Positions 25,646 through 33,375 of a stretch of DNA of 64,000 nt are shown in pieces; the stretch's first letter is position 1; every line of letters starts with the position of its first letter. The position numbers and the translations under genes are program-made. The notes beneath the pieces were generated by a model. That model made no database searches. It was not told where the DNA came from and was given only the letters and a program-made list of their open reading frames with translations. This DNA comes from an uncultured Prevotellaceae bacterium (GTDB lineage Bacteria; Bacteroidota; Bacteroidia; Bacteroidales; Bacteroidaceae): contig CAMKTN010000003.1 in the NCBI GenBank assembly GCA_946415705.1, positions 42,134-106,133 on the forward strand, in the 5' to 3' direction.

Positions 25646-26779
25646 ATGAACACCTTCGGCACCCTTTTCCGTCTGACATCCTTTGGCGAGAGCCATGGCG
25701 CTGCCGTCGGCGGCGTCGTGGACGGCTGTCCCGCAGGCATTGAGTTGGACCTCGACTTCATCCAGTCCGAGCTCGACCGGCGCAAGCCAGGGCAGAGCCG
25801 TCTGACCACGGCGCGCAAGGAGGGCGACCGCGTGGAGCTCCTCTCCGGTGTCTTCGAAGGACGGAGCACAGGCACGCCCATCGGCTTCATCGTCCGCAAT
25901 GCCGACCAGCACAGCGGCGACTACGATAACCTGCGCGATGTCTTCCGCCCCTCCCATGCCGACTACACTTATTATAAGAAGTATGGCGTGCGCGATCATC
26001 GCGGTGGCGGGCGCTCGTCGGCGCGCGAGACCATCAGCCGCGTCGTGGCAGGCGCCATCGCCAAGCTCTGCCTGCGGCAGCTGGGCATCGAGGTGAAGGC
26101 GTGGACACAGCAAGTGGGCGACATCGCCTGCGAGCGCGACTACACACGGCTAGACCTCAGCCTCATTGAGAGCAACGATGTGCGCTGCCCGGATGCTGCC
26201 GTGGCGCAGCGCATGGAGCAGCTCATCATGCAGGTGAAAGGCGAGGGCGACACCATCGGCGGCATCATCGCAGGCGTCATCACGGGATGCCCCGTGGGCC
26301 TCGGCGAGCCCGTCTTCGGCAAGCTCCACGCCCAGCTCGGCGCTGCCATGCTCAGCATCAATGCCGTGAAGGGCTTCGAGTACGGCGAAGGCTTCGCAAT
26401 GGTCGATAAGCGGGGCAGTGAGGTCAATGATATATTGGCCCCCCTGTCGCCCCCCGAGGGGGGCACTCAACTTGAGGCCTACAAAGGAAATGAGGCCCCC
26501 TCGGGGGCTGTATGGGGGGCTCTATCCAACCACTCCGGCGGCATACAGGGCGGCATCAGCAACGGCCAGCCCATCACCTTCCGCGTGGCCTTCAAGCCAG
26601 TGGCCACGCTCCTGCAGGCGCAGGAGAGCGTTGACATCCACGGCAATCCCGTCATCGTGCATCCGCGTGGCCGCCATGACCCGTGTGTGCTGCCGCGTGC
26701 CGTGCCCATCGTGGAGGCGATGGCTGCCATCACCATCCTCGATGCCTACCTCCTCAACCAAGCAACTCAACTTAAATAA
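25646..26779 (+). CDS. aroC: Chorismate synthase with an in-frame palindrome insertion
   Basis: Converts 5-enolpyruvylshikimate-3-phosphate to chorismate, the last shared step of aromatic amino acid synthesis, using reduced FMN. Starts [17 protein letters not shown] and keeps [16 protein letters not shown] and [14 protein letters not shown]. 377 residues, longer than the family's usual 350-360. Between GSEVND and [10 protein letters not shown] there are about 25 residues ([11 protein letters not shown]...APSGAVWGA) where other AroC proteins have about 10; this stretch corresponds exactly to a GC palindrome pair at 26437-26522. Because chorismate synthase is normally essential, the insert is probably tolerated in a loop. 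Confidence 0.95.
   Translation: MNTFGTLFRLTSFGESHGAAVGGVVDGCPAGIELDLDFIQSELDRRKPGQSRLTTARKEGDRVELLSGVFEGRSTGTPIGFIVRNADQHSGDYDNLRDVFRPSHADYTYYKKYGVRDHRGGGRSSARETISRVVAGAIAKLCLRQLGIEVKAWTQQVGDIACERDYTRLDLSLIESNDVRCPDAAVAQRMEQLIMQVKGEGDTIGGIIAGVITGCPVGLGEPVFGKLHAQLGAAMLSINAVKGFEYGEGFAMVDKRGSEVNDILAPLSPPEGGTQLEAYKGNEAPSGAVWGALSNHSGGIQGGISNGQPITFRVAFKPVATLLQAQESVDIHGNPVIVHPRGRHDPCVLPRAVPIVEAMAAITILDAYLLNQATQLK
26437..26522. repeat. Inverted pair of GC palindromes inside aroC
   Basis: Left unit GCCCCCCGAGGGGGGC-like, right unit GGCCCCCTCGGGGGC, with outer GGCCCCCC / GGGGGGC ends in inverted orientation; about 86 bp, a multiple-of-three addition read through in frame. Confidence 0.85.
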
Positions 26780-27062
26780 ACAATTAACAACGGAACATAA
26801 ATCTCACAGAAATCTACACTTAAATCTCTTTTATTGAACATAAATGACCATAATTGATCATAATTTTCAAGAAAAGAGATTATGGTAATTACGGCTATTT
26901 GTGTAAAAAAGATTTAAGTCCAAATTTAAGCCTGATTTAAGTTCAGATATAACCCTGATTTAAGTTCAGCTATAAACCCGATCTAGATTTCCGTGTTTTT
27001 CCGTTCCTTTCCGTGTTTTTCCGTAAAATTTTCAATTTTCAATTTTCAATTCTCAATTCCAA
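26780..27062. other. Intergenic region upstream of ilvD with direct repeats
   Basis: AT-rich 283-bp spacer. AATCTCTTTT near 26822 and AAAAGAGATT near 26872 can pair across about 40 bp. Two 22-bp direct repeats, CCTGATTTAAGTTCAG(A/C)TATAA, start at 26931 and 26954 (23-bp period), with related half copies before and after. They are followed by TTTCCGTGT low-complexity units and an AT-rich 9-mer tract (27028-27059) ending at the ilvD start. No clear TAnnTTTGC promoter was seen, so the direct repeats may hold the control site; this is inference. Confidence 0.6.
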
Positions 27063-28964
27063 ATGAAGCATCCTCTTCGCAGTGCCGTCTGCACTGAAGG
27101 CCGCCGCATGGCAGGAGCCCGCGCCCTGTGGGTCGCCAACGGCATGAAGCGCGAGCAGTTCGGCAAACCCATCATAGCCATCGTCAACAGTTTCACCCAG
27201 TTCGTCCCCGGCCACACACATCTCCACGAAATTGGCCAGATTGTGAAGGCCGAGATTGAGGCCCTGGGCTGCTATGCCGCCGAGTTCAACACCATCGCCG
27301 TGGACGACGGTATCGCCATGGGCCACGACGGCATGCTCTACTCGCTGCCCTCGCGCGACATCATCGCCGACAGCGTGGAGTACATGGTCAACGCGCACAA
27401 GGCCGACGCGATGGTGTGCATCTCCAACTGCGACAAGGTCACGCCCGGCATGCTCATGGCTGCCATGCGCCTGAACATCCCTGCCGTCTTCGTCAGCGGC
27501 GGCCCCATGGAAGCCGGTAAGGTCAACGGCGAGAATGCCGACCTCATCACGGCCATGATCAAGGGTGGCGATCCCACCGTCAGCGACGAGGAGCTGGAGG
27601 TCATCGAACACAGCGCCTGCCCCGGCTGCGGCGCCTGCTCCGGCATGTTCACGGCCAACAGCATGAACTCGCTGACCGAGGCCCTGGGCTTCTCGCTGCC
27701 TGGCAACGGCAGCATCCTGGCTACCCATGTGAACCGCGTGCAACTCTTCCGCCAGGCTGCAAGGCTGATTGTCAAGAACGCCTTGGCCTACTACGAGGAC
27801 GGTGACGACAGCGTGCTGCCGCGCTCCATCGCCACGCGTGCCGCCTTCCTCAACGCCATGACGCTCGACATCGCCATGGGCGCCAGCACCAACACCGTGC
27901 TGCACCTGCTGGCCGTAGCACAGGAGGGCGATGTGGATTTCAAGATGAGCGATATCGATGCCCTCTCGCGCAAGGTGCCGTTCCTCTGCAAGCTCGCTCC
28001 CAACTGGCAGAAATACTCCATTCAGGAGGAGAACCGCGCCGGCGGCATCCTCGGCATCCTCGGCGAACTGGCCAAGGGCAACCTCCTGGACCTCAGCTGC
28101 AAGCGCGTCAACGGCGCCACCCTCGGCGAGGACATTGTCAAGTACAGTATTGTGGGCTTAGAGCTCAACGACGGTAAAATCGTCAATCCTCAATCCCCCG
28201 ACAATCAATCGTCCATCGTCCCCCTTGGGGGACCACAGGGGGCCTGTCAAATCTCCGATGGCGCCATGTCGCCGTGGGATATCTACAGCTGCGCGCCGGC
28301 AGGCAAGTTCTCCACCCGCATGGGCTCGCAGGACACGCACTACGAGACTCTCGACACCGACCGCGCCAATGGCTGCATCCGCGACATTGAACACGCCTAC
28401 ACGAAGGACGGTGGCATGGCCGTGCTCTTCGGCAACATCGCGCAGGACGGCTGCGTCGTGAAGACCGCTGGCGTAGCCCCCGAGCTGTGGCACTTTGAAG
28501 GTCCTGCCGTCGTCTTCGACTCTCAGGAGGACGCCTGCGAGGGCATCCTCGGCGGCAAGGTGAAGAAGGGCGACTGCGTCGTCATCACCCACGAAGGCCC
28601 CAAGGGCGGCCCCGGTATGCAGGAGATGCTCTATCCCACCTCCTACATCAAATCCATGCACATGGGCAAGGAGTGCGCCCTCATCACCGACGGCCGCTTC
28701 TCCGGCGGCACCAGCGGCCTCTCCATCGGTCATATCTCCCCCGAGGCAGCCAGCGGCGGCAATATCGGTAAGATCGTGGACGGCGACATCATCGTCATCG
28801 ACATTCCCACGCGCAGCATTAACGTCAAGCTCACCAACGAGGAGCTCGCTGCCCGCCCGCAGCGTCCCCTCCAGCGCCACCGCGTAGTCAGCAAATCCCT
28901 CCGCGCCTACGCCCAATCCGTCGCCTCCGCAGACAAAGGCGGCGTGAGAATAATTGAAAATTGA
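27063..28964 (+). CDS. ilvD: Dihydroxy-acid dehydratase with insertion
   Basis: Fe-S enzyme that dehydrates 2,3-dihydroxy acids to 2-keto acids in valine, leucine and isoleucine synthesis. 633 residues; usual length 560-620. Cluster cysteines lie in [12 protein letters not shown] (about 119-124) and [17 protein letters not shown] (about 186-192). [20 protein letters not shown] near the end is diagnostic. Between VKYSIV and the conserved [11 protein letters not shown] region there are roughly 35 extra residues including [12 protein letters not shown], encoded by a GC palindrome (28218-28233 and flanks). The C-terminal ...RIIEN and the stop come from an AT-rich 9-mer repeat. First gene of the ilv cluster. 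Confidence 0.95.
   Translation: MKHPLRSAVCTEGRRMAGARALWVANGMKREQFGKPIIAIVNSFTQFVPGHTHLHEIGQIVKAEIEALGCYAAEFNTIAVDDGIAMGHDGMLYSLPSRDIIADSVEYMVNAHKADAMVCISNCDKVTPGMLMAAMRLNIPAVFVSGGPMEAGKVNGENADLITAMIKGGDPTVSDEELEVIEHSACPGCGACSGMFTANSMNSLTEALGFSLPGNGSILATHVNRVQLFRQAARLIVKNALAYYEDGDDSVLPRSIATRAAFLNAMTLDIAMGASTNTVLHLLAVAQEGDVDFKMSDIDALSRKVPFLCKLAPNWQKYSIQEENRAGGILGILGELAKGNLLDLSCKRVNGATLGEDIVKYSIVGLELNDGKIVNPQSPDNQSSIVPLGGPQGACQISDGAMSPWDIYSCAPAGKFSTRMGSQDTHYETLDTDRANGCIRDIEHAYTKDGGMAVLFGNIAQDGCVVKTAGVAPELWHFEGPAVVFDSQEDACEGILGGKVKKGDCVVITHEGPKGGPGMQEMLYPTSYIKSMHMGKECALITDGRFSGGTSGLSIGHISPEAASGGNIGKIVDGDIIVIDIPTRSINVKLTNEELAARPQRPLQRHRVVSKSLRAYAQSVASADKGGVRIIEN
28180..28250. repeat. GC palindrome inside ilvD
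   Basis: A perfect 16-bp palindrome, GTCCCCCTTGGGGGAC (28218-28233), followed by CACAGGGGGCC, preceded by AT-rich CAATC repeats; read in frame. Confidence 0.8.
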
Positions 28965-28985
28965 GAATTGAAAATTGAAAATTGA
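28949..28985. repeat. AT-rich 9-mer tract supplying the ilvD stop codon
   Basis: AATTGAAAATTGAGAATTGA type units; the ilvD stop TGA is inside the first unit. Confidence 0.8.
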
Positions 28986-28989
28986 CGAT

Positions 28990-29018
28990 GAAGCGCCACT
29001 TCTGGAAAGGGGCGCTTC
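28990..29018 (+). terminator. Possible terminator after ilvD
   Basis: Stem GAAGCGCC / GGCGCTTC with an inner CTT/AAG pairing. No clear T-run follows, so termination is uncertain. Confidence 0.5.
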
Positions 29019-29022
29019 CAAT

Positions 29023-29065
29023 AGAATGTTCACCAGTTGGTGTTACACCACTTGGTGAACATTCT
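29023..29065. promoter_or_regulatory. 43-bp palindrome with two ACCAnnTGGT boxes
   Basis: Arms AGAATGTTCACCA (29023-29035) and TGGTGAACATTCT (29053-29065) are exact inverted repeats and the centre also pairs, with only two mismatched pairs over 43 bp. Each arm holds its own dyad, ACCAGTTGGT (29032-29041) and ACCACTTGGT (29047-29056). A third, ACCGATTGGT, is at 29122-29131 just before the ATPase promoter. Likely protein-binding sites. Confidence 0.75.
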
Positions 29066-29141
29066 TTATGAAGATTAAAGCTGCTTATTTACTGCGATTT
29101 AGTTAAATATCATTAATGTTTACCGATTGGTGTACAATGGG

Positions 29142-29174
29142 TTTGTGTACGTCGTACTCTTTCTATACTTTTGC
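29142..29174 (+). promoter_or_regulatory. Full Bacteroidetes promoter for AAA ATPase gene
   Basis: TTTG at 29142-29145 and TACTTTTGC at 29166-29174 with a 20-bp spacer. The third ACCAnnTGGT-type box ends 10 bp upstream of the TTTG, a good position for control. Confidence 0.8.
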
Positions 29175-29201
29175 CAGCACAAATTCATTAATTACCAAAC
29201 A

Positions 29202-30326
29202 ATGAGTAAGCCATTTATTTACGGGATGTCAGTAGAGGGAGACCTCTTTACAGACCGGGAATTGGAGACAAAACGACTACAGCTGAACTTCGAGAATGGG
29301 GTTAATTCCATTCTCATATCTCCTCGTCGTATGGGTAAGACTTCACTTGTAAAAAAAGTGAAAGGTCTCGTGGAGAGCCCGAGCCTGAAGGTCGTCTATA
29401 TGGACATTTATAAATGTCGCACAGAATACGAGTTCTATGAGAAGTTCGCTTCCTCCGTCATTCAAGCCACATCTACCAAGATGGAACGAATGGCAGAAAA
29501 TGCCAAGGAATTCCTGATGGGTGTGAGCCCGAAAATTGTTTTTAGTCCAGAACCTACTACAGAGTTCTCCTTGTCGTTGGGCTTGAACCCACGTGCAAAT
29601 AATGCAGAAGAAATTCTTGATTTGCCGGAAAAGATTGCCCGCAAGCGTGGCATACAGATTGTGGTTTGCATCGATGAGTTTCAACAAATAGGTGAGATGC
29701 CCGACTCGCTGACCATACAGAAAACCATTCGCAGCGTGTGGCAGCACCATCAGCACACGTCATACTGCCTTTTCGGCAGCAAACAGCATTTGATGAGCAA
29801 GCTGTTCTATAGTCGGAAGCTTCCCTTCTACCAGTTCGGCGATATGTTTTTCCTTAGAAAAATACCCACTGATAAATGGATACCCTTTATTATTAGCCGT
29901 TTTGAAGTGGCCGGACGAAAGATCTCTGTACCATTGGCGGAAAAGATATGTACAACCGTGGAGAACTATTCAGCATACGTACAGCAATTGGCGTGGAATG
30001 TTCTGACAGCTACGGAAACGGAGGCCACTGAGCTGACTTTCATCGAGGGGCTGGAGGCGACACAGGCCCAGGTCGCCCCCCTCTTCGTGGAACAAACGGC
30101 GAACCTCTCATCTTATCAACTCAATCTTATCCGTGCGATCTGTTCCGGCTATCACACCGATTTTGGCAAACAGGAGGTTACGAGTCGCTTCGCCCTTGGA
30201 ACTCGTTCCAACCTGCCCAAGCTGAAGAAAGCACTCATTGACCGTGAATTCATAGATGAGACGGAATCCGGCCTCTTCCTTTCCGATCCCCTCTTTGTCA
30301 TTTGGTTCAATAAAAATATGATGTAG
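29202..30326 (+). CDS. AAA+ ATPase of the archaeal-type ATPase_2 family
   Basis: 374 residues from the ATG at 29202 (MSKPFIYGMSVEGDLFTDR); the frame extends upstream only through the promoter. Walker A is SPRRMGKTSLVKK, a Walker B-like strand is IQIVVCIDEFQQIGE, and CLFGSKQHLMSKLF is a sensor-1-type segment. The C-terminal third looks like a winged helix (IRAICSGYHTDFGKQEVTSR). Members of this family are found in several diverse copies in Bacteroidales and their function is poorly known. It is lower in GC than its neighbours and stands between ilvD and ilvB, with its own promoter and terminator, so it looks like an insertion into the ilv cluster. ATP binding is confident, role unknown. Confidence 0.85.
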   Translation: MSKPFIYGMSVEGDLFTDRELETKRLQLNFENGVNSILISPRRMGKTSLVKKVKGLVESPSLKVVYMDIYKCRTEYEFYEKFASSVIQATSTKMERMAENAKEFLMGVSPKIVFSPEPTTEFSLSLGLNPRANNAEEILDLPEKIARKRGIQIVVCIDEFQQIGEMPDSLTIQKTIRSVWQHHQHTSYCLFGSKQHLMSKLFYSRKLPFYQFGDMFFLRKIPTDKWIPFIISRFEVAGRKISVPLAEKICTTVENYSAYVQQLAWNVLTATETEATELTFIEGLEATQAQVAPLFVEQTANLSSYQLNLIRAICSGYHTDFGKQEVTSRFALGTRSNLPKLKKALIDREFIDETESGLFLSDPLFVIWFNKNMM

Positions 30327-30339
30327 CCTCATCACACCA

Positions 30340-30375
30340 CGCCCCGCTGCTACTAGAGTAGTGGGGCGGCTTTTC
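30340..30375 (+). terminator. Terminator after AAA ATPase gene
   Basis: GCCCC / GGGGC outer stem with an inner CTACT / AGTAG stem, followed by CGGCTTTT. Confidence 0.65.
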
Positions 30376-30498
30376 GCTATGTCAGTCAAGCGGGCGAACG
30401 ACGAAGCGAAAAGTGGAAAATGAAGGCTATGGCAAGGGAAAATGTGGGATGAGGAGATAAAAATAGGACGAGGAGGGCGTTAAGTCATAAATAATGTG

Positions 30499-30507
30499 TA
30501 CCTTTGC
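30499..30507 (+). promoter_or_regulatory. Bacteroidetes -7 element for ilvB
   Basis: TACCTTTGC, 25 bp before the ilvB ATG. It gives ilvB-ilvC their own transcription start despite the inserted ATPase unit upstream. Confidence 0.7.
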
Positions 30508-30532
30508 GCCCACATTTGTAAGCGAAAAGCGC

Positions 30533-32236
30533 ATGGAACAGAAAATTACAGGCAGTGAGGCGCTGATGCTGGCGCTGAAGGGGGAAGGGGTGAAGACCAT
30601 CTTCGGCTACCCGGGCGGCAGTATCATGCCGGTCTATGATGCTCTCTATGATTATACACGCGGCGAGCGCAAGGCGTTCGACCATATCCTCGTGCGCCAT
30701 GAACAGGGCGCGACACACGCGGCGGAGGGCTTTGCCCGCGTCAGCGGCGAGGTGGGCGTGGCTATCGTCACCAGCGGTCCGGGTGCCACGAACACGCTCA
30801 CGGGCGTGGCCGACGCGATGATCGACTCCACACCCATCGTGGTCATCGCGGGACAGGTGCCCATCACGGCACTGGGCACAGATGCGTTCCAGGAGGTGGA
30901 CCTCGTGGGCGTGGCGCAGCCTATCTCGAAATGGAGCTATCAGATACGTCATGCCGAGGACATCGCATGGGCTGTGAGCCGTGCGTTCTACATCGCGCGC
31001 AGCGGCAGACCGGGCCCTGTGGTGCTGGACTTCGCGAAGAATGCGCAGACGGAGATGGTGGCGTTCGTGCCGCAGAAGGTGGATTTCGTGCGCTCCTTTG
31101 TGCCTTACCCCAAGCTGAAGATGAACCATGTGCAGGAGGCTGCCGACCTGATCAACCAGGCGGAGCGGCCGCTGGCGCTGGTGGGGCAGGGCGTGGAGCT
31201 CGGCAACGCTCAGGGTGAGCTCATCGCTTTCCTGGAGAAAGCCGACATCCCCGCAGGCCGCACGATGTTGGGTCTGTGCGCACTGCCCAGCGACCACCCG
31301 CTGAACGTGGGTATGTTGGGTATGCACGGCAACTACGCGGTGAACCTGAAGGAGCAGGAGTGCGACGTGCTCATCGCCATCGGCATGCGCTTCAGCGACC
31401 GCGTCACGGGCAGCCTGAAGACCTACGCCAAGCAGGCGAAGGTGATCCACCTGGACATCGACAAGAGCGAGATGAACAAGAACGTGAAGGTCACGGTGCC
31501 TGTCGTGGGCGACTGCAAGGAGTCGTTGCCTGCGCTGACGGCGCTGATCCATAAGGCCGACCACAGCGCGTGGCGCGCCTCCTTCAAGGCGCTCGACGAG
31601 CAGGAGCGCGCGAGGGTCATCGAGCCCGCCATCCATCCCACCGAGGGCCCACTGCTGATGGGCGAGGTGGTGAACGCGGTGGCTGAGCAGACGAAGGGCG
31701 ACGCGGTGCTGGTGACCGACGTGGGCCAGAACCAGCTGTTTGCCACGCGCTACTTCAAATACCCCAAGCGCCGCAGCCTCTGCACCAGCGGCGGACTGGG
31801 CACGATGGGCTACGGCATGCCTGCGGCCATCGGCGCCACCTTCGGCGCACCCGGTCGCACCGTGTGCTGCTTTATGGGCGACGGCGGCTTCCAGATGTGC
31901 ATCGAGGAACTGGGCACGATCATGGAGCAGCAGGCTCCCGTGAAGATGATTCTCATGAACAACAACTACCTGGGCAATGTGCGCCAGTGGCAGGATATGT
32001 TCTGGAACCGACGCAAGTCGTTCACGCGCATGATGAACCCCTGCTATGAGCTGATAGCCAAGGGCTACGGCATCCCCTACGAGGCCGTCACCGACCGCAA
32101 GGATCTGGCTGCCGCCGTGGCAAGGATGCTGGCAGCGAAGGGACCCTATATCCTGGAATGTGGCATCAAGGAGGACGACGACGTGCTGCCCATGACACCT
32201 CCGGGTAAGAGCGTGGAGGAGATGCAGCTGGGGTAG
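30533..32236 (+). CDS. ilvB: Acetolactate synthase large subunit
   Basis: TPP-dependent catalytic subunit (567 residues) that makes acetolactate or acetohydroxybutyrate. Start at the ATG MEQKITGSEALML; the upstream TTG/GTG frame crosses the promoter. Landmarks are GYPGGSIMPVYD, the catalytic glutamate in VRHEQGATHAAEGFAR, the FAD-region motif SGPGATNTLTGVADA, and the TPP/Mg motif GDGGFQMCIEELGT...NNNYLGNVRQW. ilvN follows about 100 bp downstream across a palindrome copy. Confidence 0.95.
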   Translation: MEQKITGSEALMLALKGEGVKTIFGYPGGSIMPVYDALYDYTRGERKAFDHILVRHEQGATHAAEGFARVSGEVGVAIVTSGPGATNTLTGVADAMIDSTPIVVIAGQVPITALGTDAFQEVDLVGVAQPISKWSYQIRHAEDIAWAVSRAFYIARSGRPGPVVLDFAKNAQTEMVAFVPQKVDFVRSFVPYPKLKMNHVQEAADLINQAERPLALVGQGVELGNAQGELIAFLEKADIPAGRTMLGLCALPSDHPLNVGMLGMHGNYAVNLKEQECDVLIAIGMRFSDRVTGSLKTYAKQAKVIHLDIDKSEMNKNVKVTVPVVGDCKESLPALTALIHKADHSAWRASFKALDEQERARVIEPAIHPTEGPLLMGEVVNAVAEQTKGDAVLVTDVGQNQLFATRYFKYPKRRSLCTSGGLGTMGYGMPAAIGATFGAPGRTVCCFMGDGGFQMCIEELGTIMEQQAPVKMILMNNNYLGNVRQWQDMFWNRRKSFTRMMNPCYELIAKGYGIPYEAVTDRKDLAAAVARMLAAKGPYILECGIKEDDDVLPMTPPGKSVEEMQLG

Positions 32237-32238
32237 AC

Positions 32239-32290
32239 CCTCCACGGACCCTCCCCACCGCCCCTCCCTTGTAGGGAGGGGAGTAATTAC
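32239..32290. repeat. GC palindrome, reverse orientation, after ilvB
   Basis: GGACCCTCCCC...CCCCTCCCTTGTAGGGAGGGG then AGTAATTACCT. Forms an inverted pair with the copy at 32369-32411. The same 3' tail is found on the copy at 32938. Confidence 0.85.
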
Positions 32291-32338
32291 CTGCCAAGAA
32301 AGGAAAAAAGAGTTTTCATTAGAAGAAAATGCATATCT

Positions 32339-32995
32339 ATGAATAAGATACCAAGTAGTCAAGCACATTCTACTCCCCTCCCTACAAGGGAGGGGCAGGG
32401 GGGAGGGTCTGCCCTATATACCATCCTCGTTTTCTCTGAAAACCTCGCCGGTATTCTGAACCAGGTGACGGCGGTGTTCACGCGCCGACAGATCAATATC
32501 GAGAGCCTGAACGTATGCGCCAGCTCCACGCCCGGCGTGCATAAATACACCATCACGTGCTACTGCACTGAGGAGATGGCGAAGGTGCTGAAGGCGCAAA
32601 TCGAGAAGCGCATTGATGTGCTGCAGGCTCGCTTCTATACCGACGACGAGATATTCCTGCAGGAGACCTCGCTGCTGAAGATCTCGGCACCGGCGGTGAT
32701 GGAGAACCCCGAGGTGTGCCGTATCGTGCGTCACCACGGCGCCCGCATCGTGGAGGTAAACCCCACGTATGCTGCTGTGGAGAAGACGGGCACGACAGAG
32801 GAAATCCTCTCGCTCTTCGATGCGCTGAACCGACTCGGTGTCGTGCGTCAGTTTGCCCGCTCCGGCCGCATCTGCATCACCCGCGGCACCCGCGAACAGC
32901 TGGATGACTATCTGGCTGAGAGGGAGAAGGAGAGGAAGACCCTCCCCCCCTGCCCCTCCCTTGTAGGGAGGGGAGTAATTACCTCTAAAGGATGA
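32339..32995 (+). CDS. ilvN: Acetolactate synthase small (regulatory) subunit with repeat-coded ends
   Basis: Valine-sensing ACT-domain subunit that activates IlvB. The core LYTILVFSENLAGILNQVTAVF plus RRQINIESLNV is the ACT domain; the C-terminal domain has FLQETSLLKISAP and IVEVNPTYAAVEKTG. 218 residues; the usual length is about 165-190. Both termini are encoded by palindromes: N-terminal SQAHSTPLPTREGQGGGS and C-terminal TLPPCPSLVGRGVITSKG. The only start codons, ATG 32339 or 32330, lie upstream of the first palindrome, so the extra peptide must be translated. It overlaps the DUF559 gene by ATGA. Confidence 0.92.
   Translation: MNKIPSSQAHSTPLPTREGQGGGSALYTILVFSENLAGILNQVTAVFTRRQINIESLNVCASSTPGVHKYTITCYCTEEMAKVLKAQIEKRIDVLQARFYTDDEIFLQETSLLKISAPAVMENPEVCRIVRHHGARIVEVNPTYAAVEKTGTTEEILSLFDALNRLGVVRQFARSGRICITRGTREQLDDYLAEREKERKTLPPCPSLVGRGVITSKG
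32369..32411. repeat. GC palindrome, forward orientation, in ilvN 5' end
   Basis: ATTCTACTCCCCTCCCTACA then AGGGAGGGGCAGGGGGGAGGGTC. Identical to the copy at 33391-33433. Confidence 0.9.
32938..32985. repeat. GC palindrome, reverse orientation, in ilvN 3' end
   Basis: GACCCTCCCCCCCTGCCCCT then CCCTTGTAGGGAGGGGAGTA; encodes the last IlvN residues. Forms an inverted pair with 33391-33433 enclosing the DUF559 gene. Confidence 0.9.
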
Positions 32996-33375
32996 GAAAT
33001 TTTTCGGCCTCATATAAGACTTCGGCTCCCGACCGTTATGCGATGTTACGTGACTATGCCCGTGAGAATCGGAAGAATGCGACGTTGGCAGAACAATACT
33101 TATGGGAGCATCTCAGGAAAGGTGCTATGGGTGTTGATTTCATGCGCCAACACATTGTCGGAGATTATATCGCAGATTTTGCCTCTCGGCACGGTGGCCT
33201 GATTATTGAGGTGGATGGTGGATATCATTCCGAACGGAAACAACAGGAAGACGATGAAAGAAGAGAACATGATTTAGAACAAATGGGTTATCATGTGATG
33301 CGTTTCACGAATGAAGAAGTTCTCTATGATATAGATAACGTATTACAACAAATAGATGAATATTTCAATGAATAA
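32992..33375 (+). CDS. DUF559 protein, Vsr/restriction-endonuclease-like fold
   Basis: 127 residues. DUF559 belongs to the PD-(D/E)xK-like nuclease group related to Vsr: LAEQYLWEHLRKGAMGVDFMRQ, DYIADFASRHGGLIIEVDGG and GYHVMRFTNEEVLYDIDNVL are in family order, with an acidic/lysine set (D in YIADFA, E in IIEVDG). The gene starts by ATGA overlap with ilvN and overlaps the thioesterase start. It is more AT-rich than its neighbours and is not part of the usual ilv cluster order. Palindrome copies lie on both sides (32938-32985 and 33391-33433, inverted). Nuclease activity is inferred from the fold only. Confidence 0.85.
   Translation: MRNFSASYKTSAPDRYAMLRDYARENRKNATLAEQYLWEHLRKGAMGVDFMRQHIVGDYIADFASRHGGLIIEVDGGYHSERKQQEDDERREHDLEQMGYHVMRFTNEEVLYDIDNVLQQIDEYFNE

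Noticed and set aside
30485..32368. 627-residue open frame opposite ilvB
   Set aside because: Shadow of ilvB; no coherent protein family.
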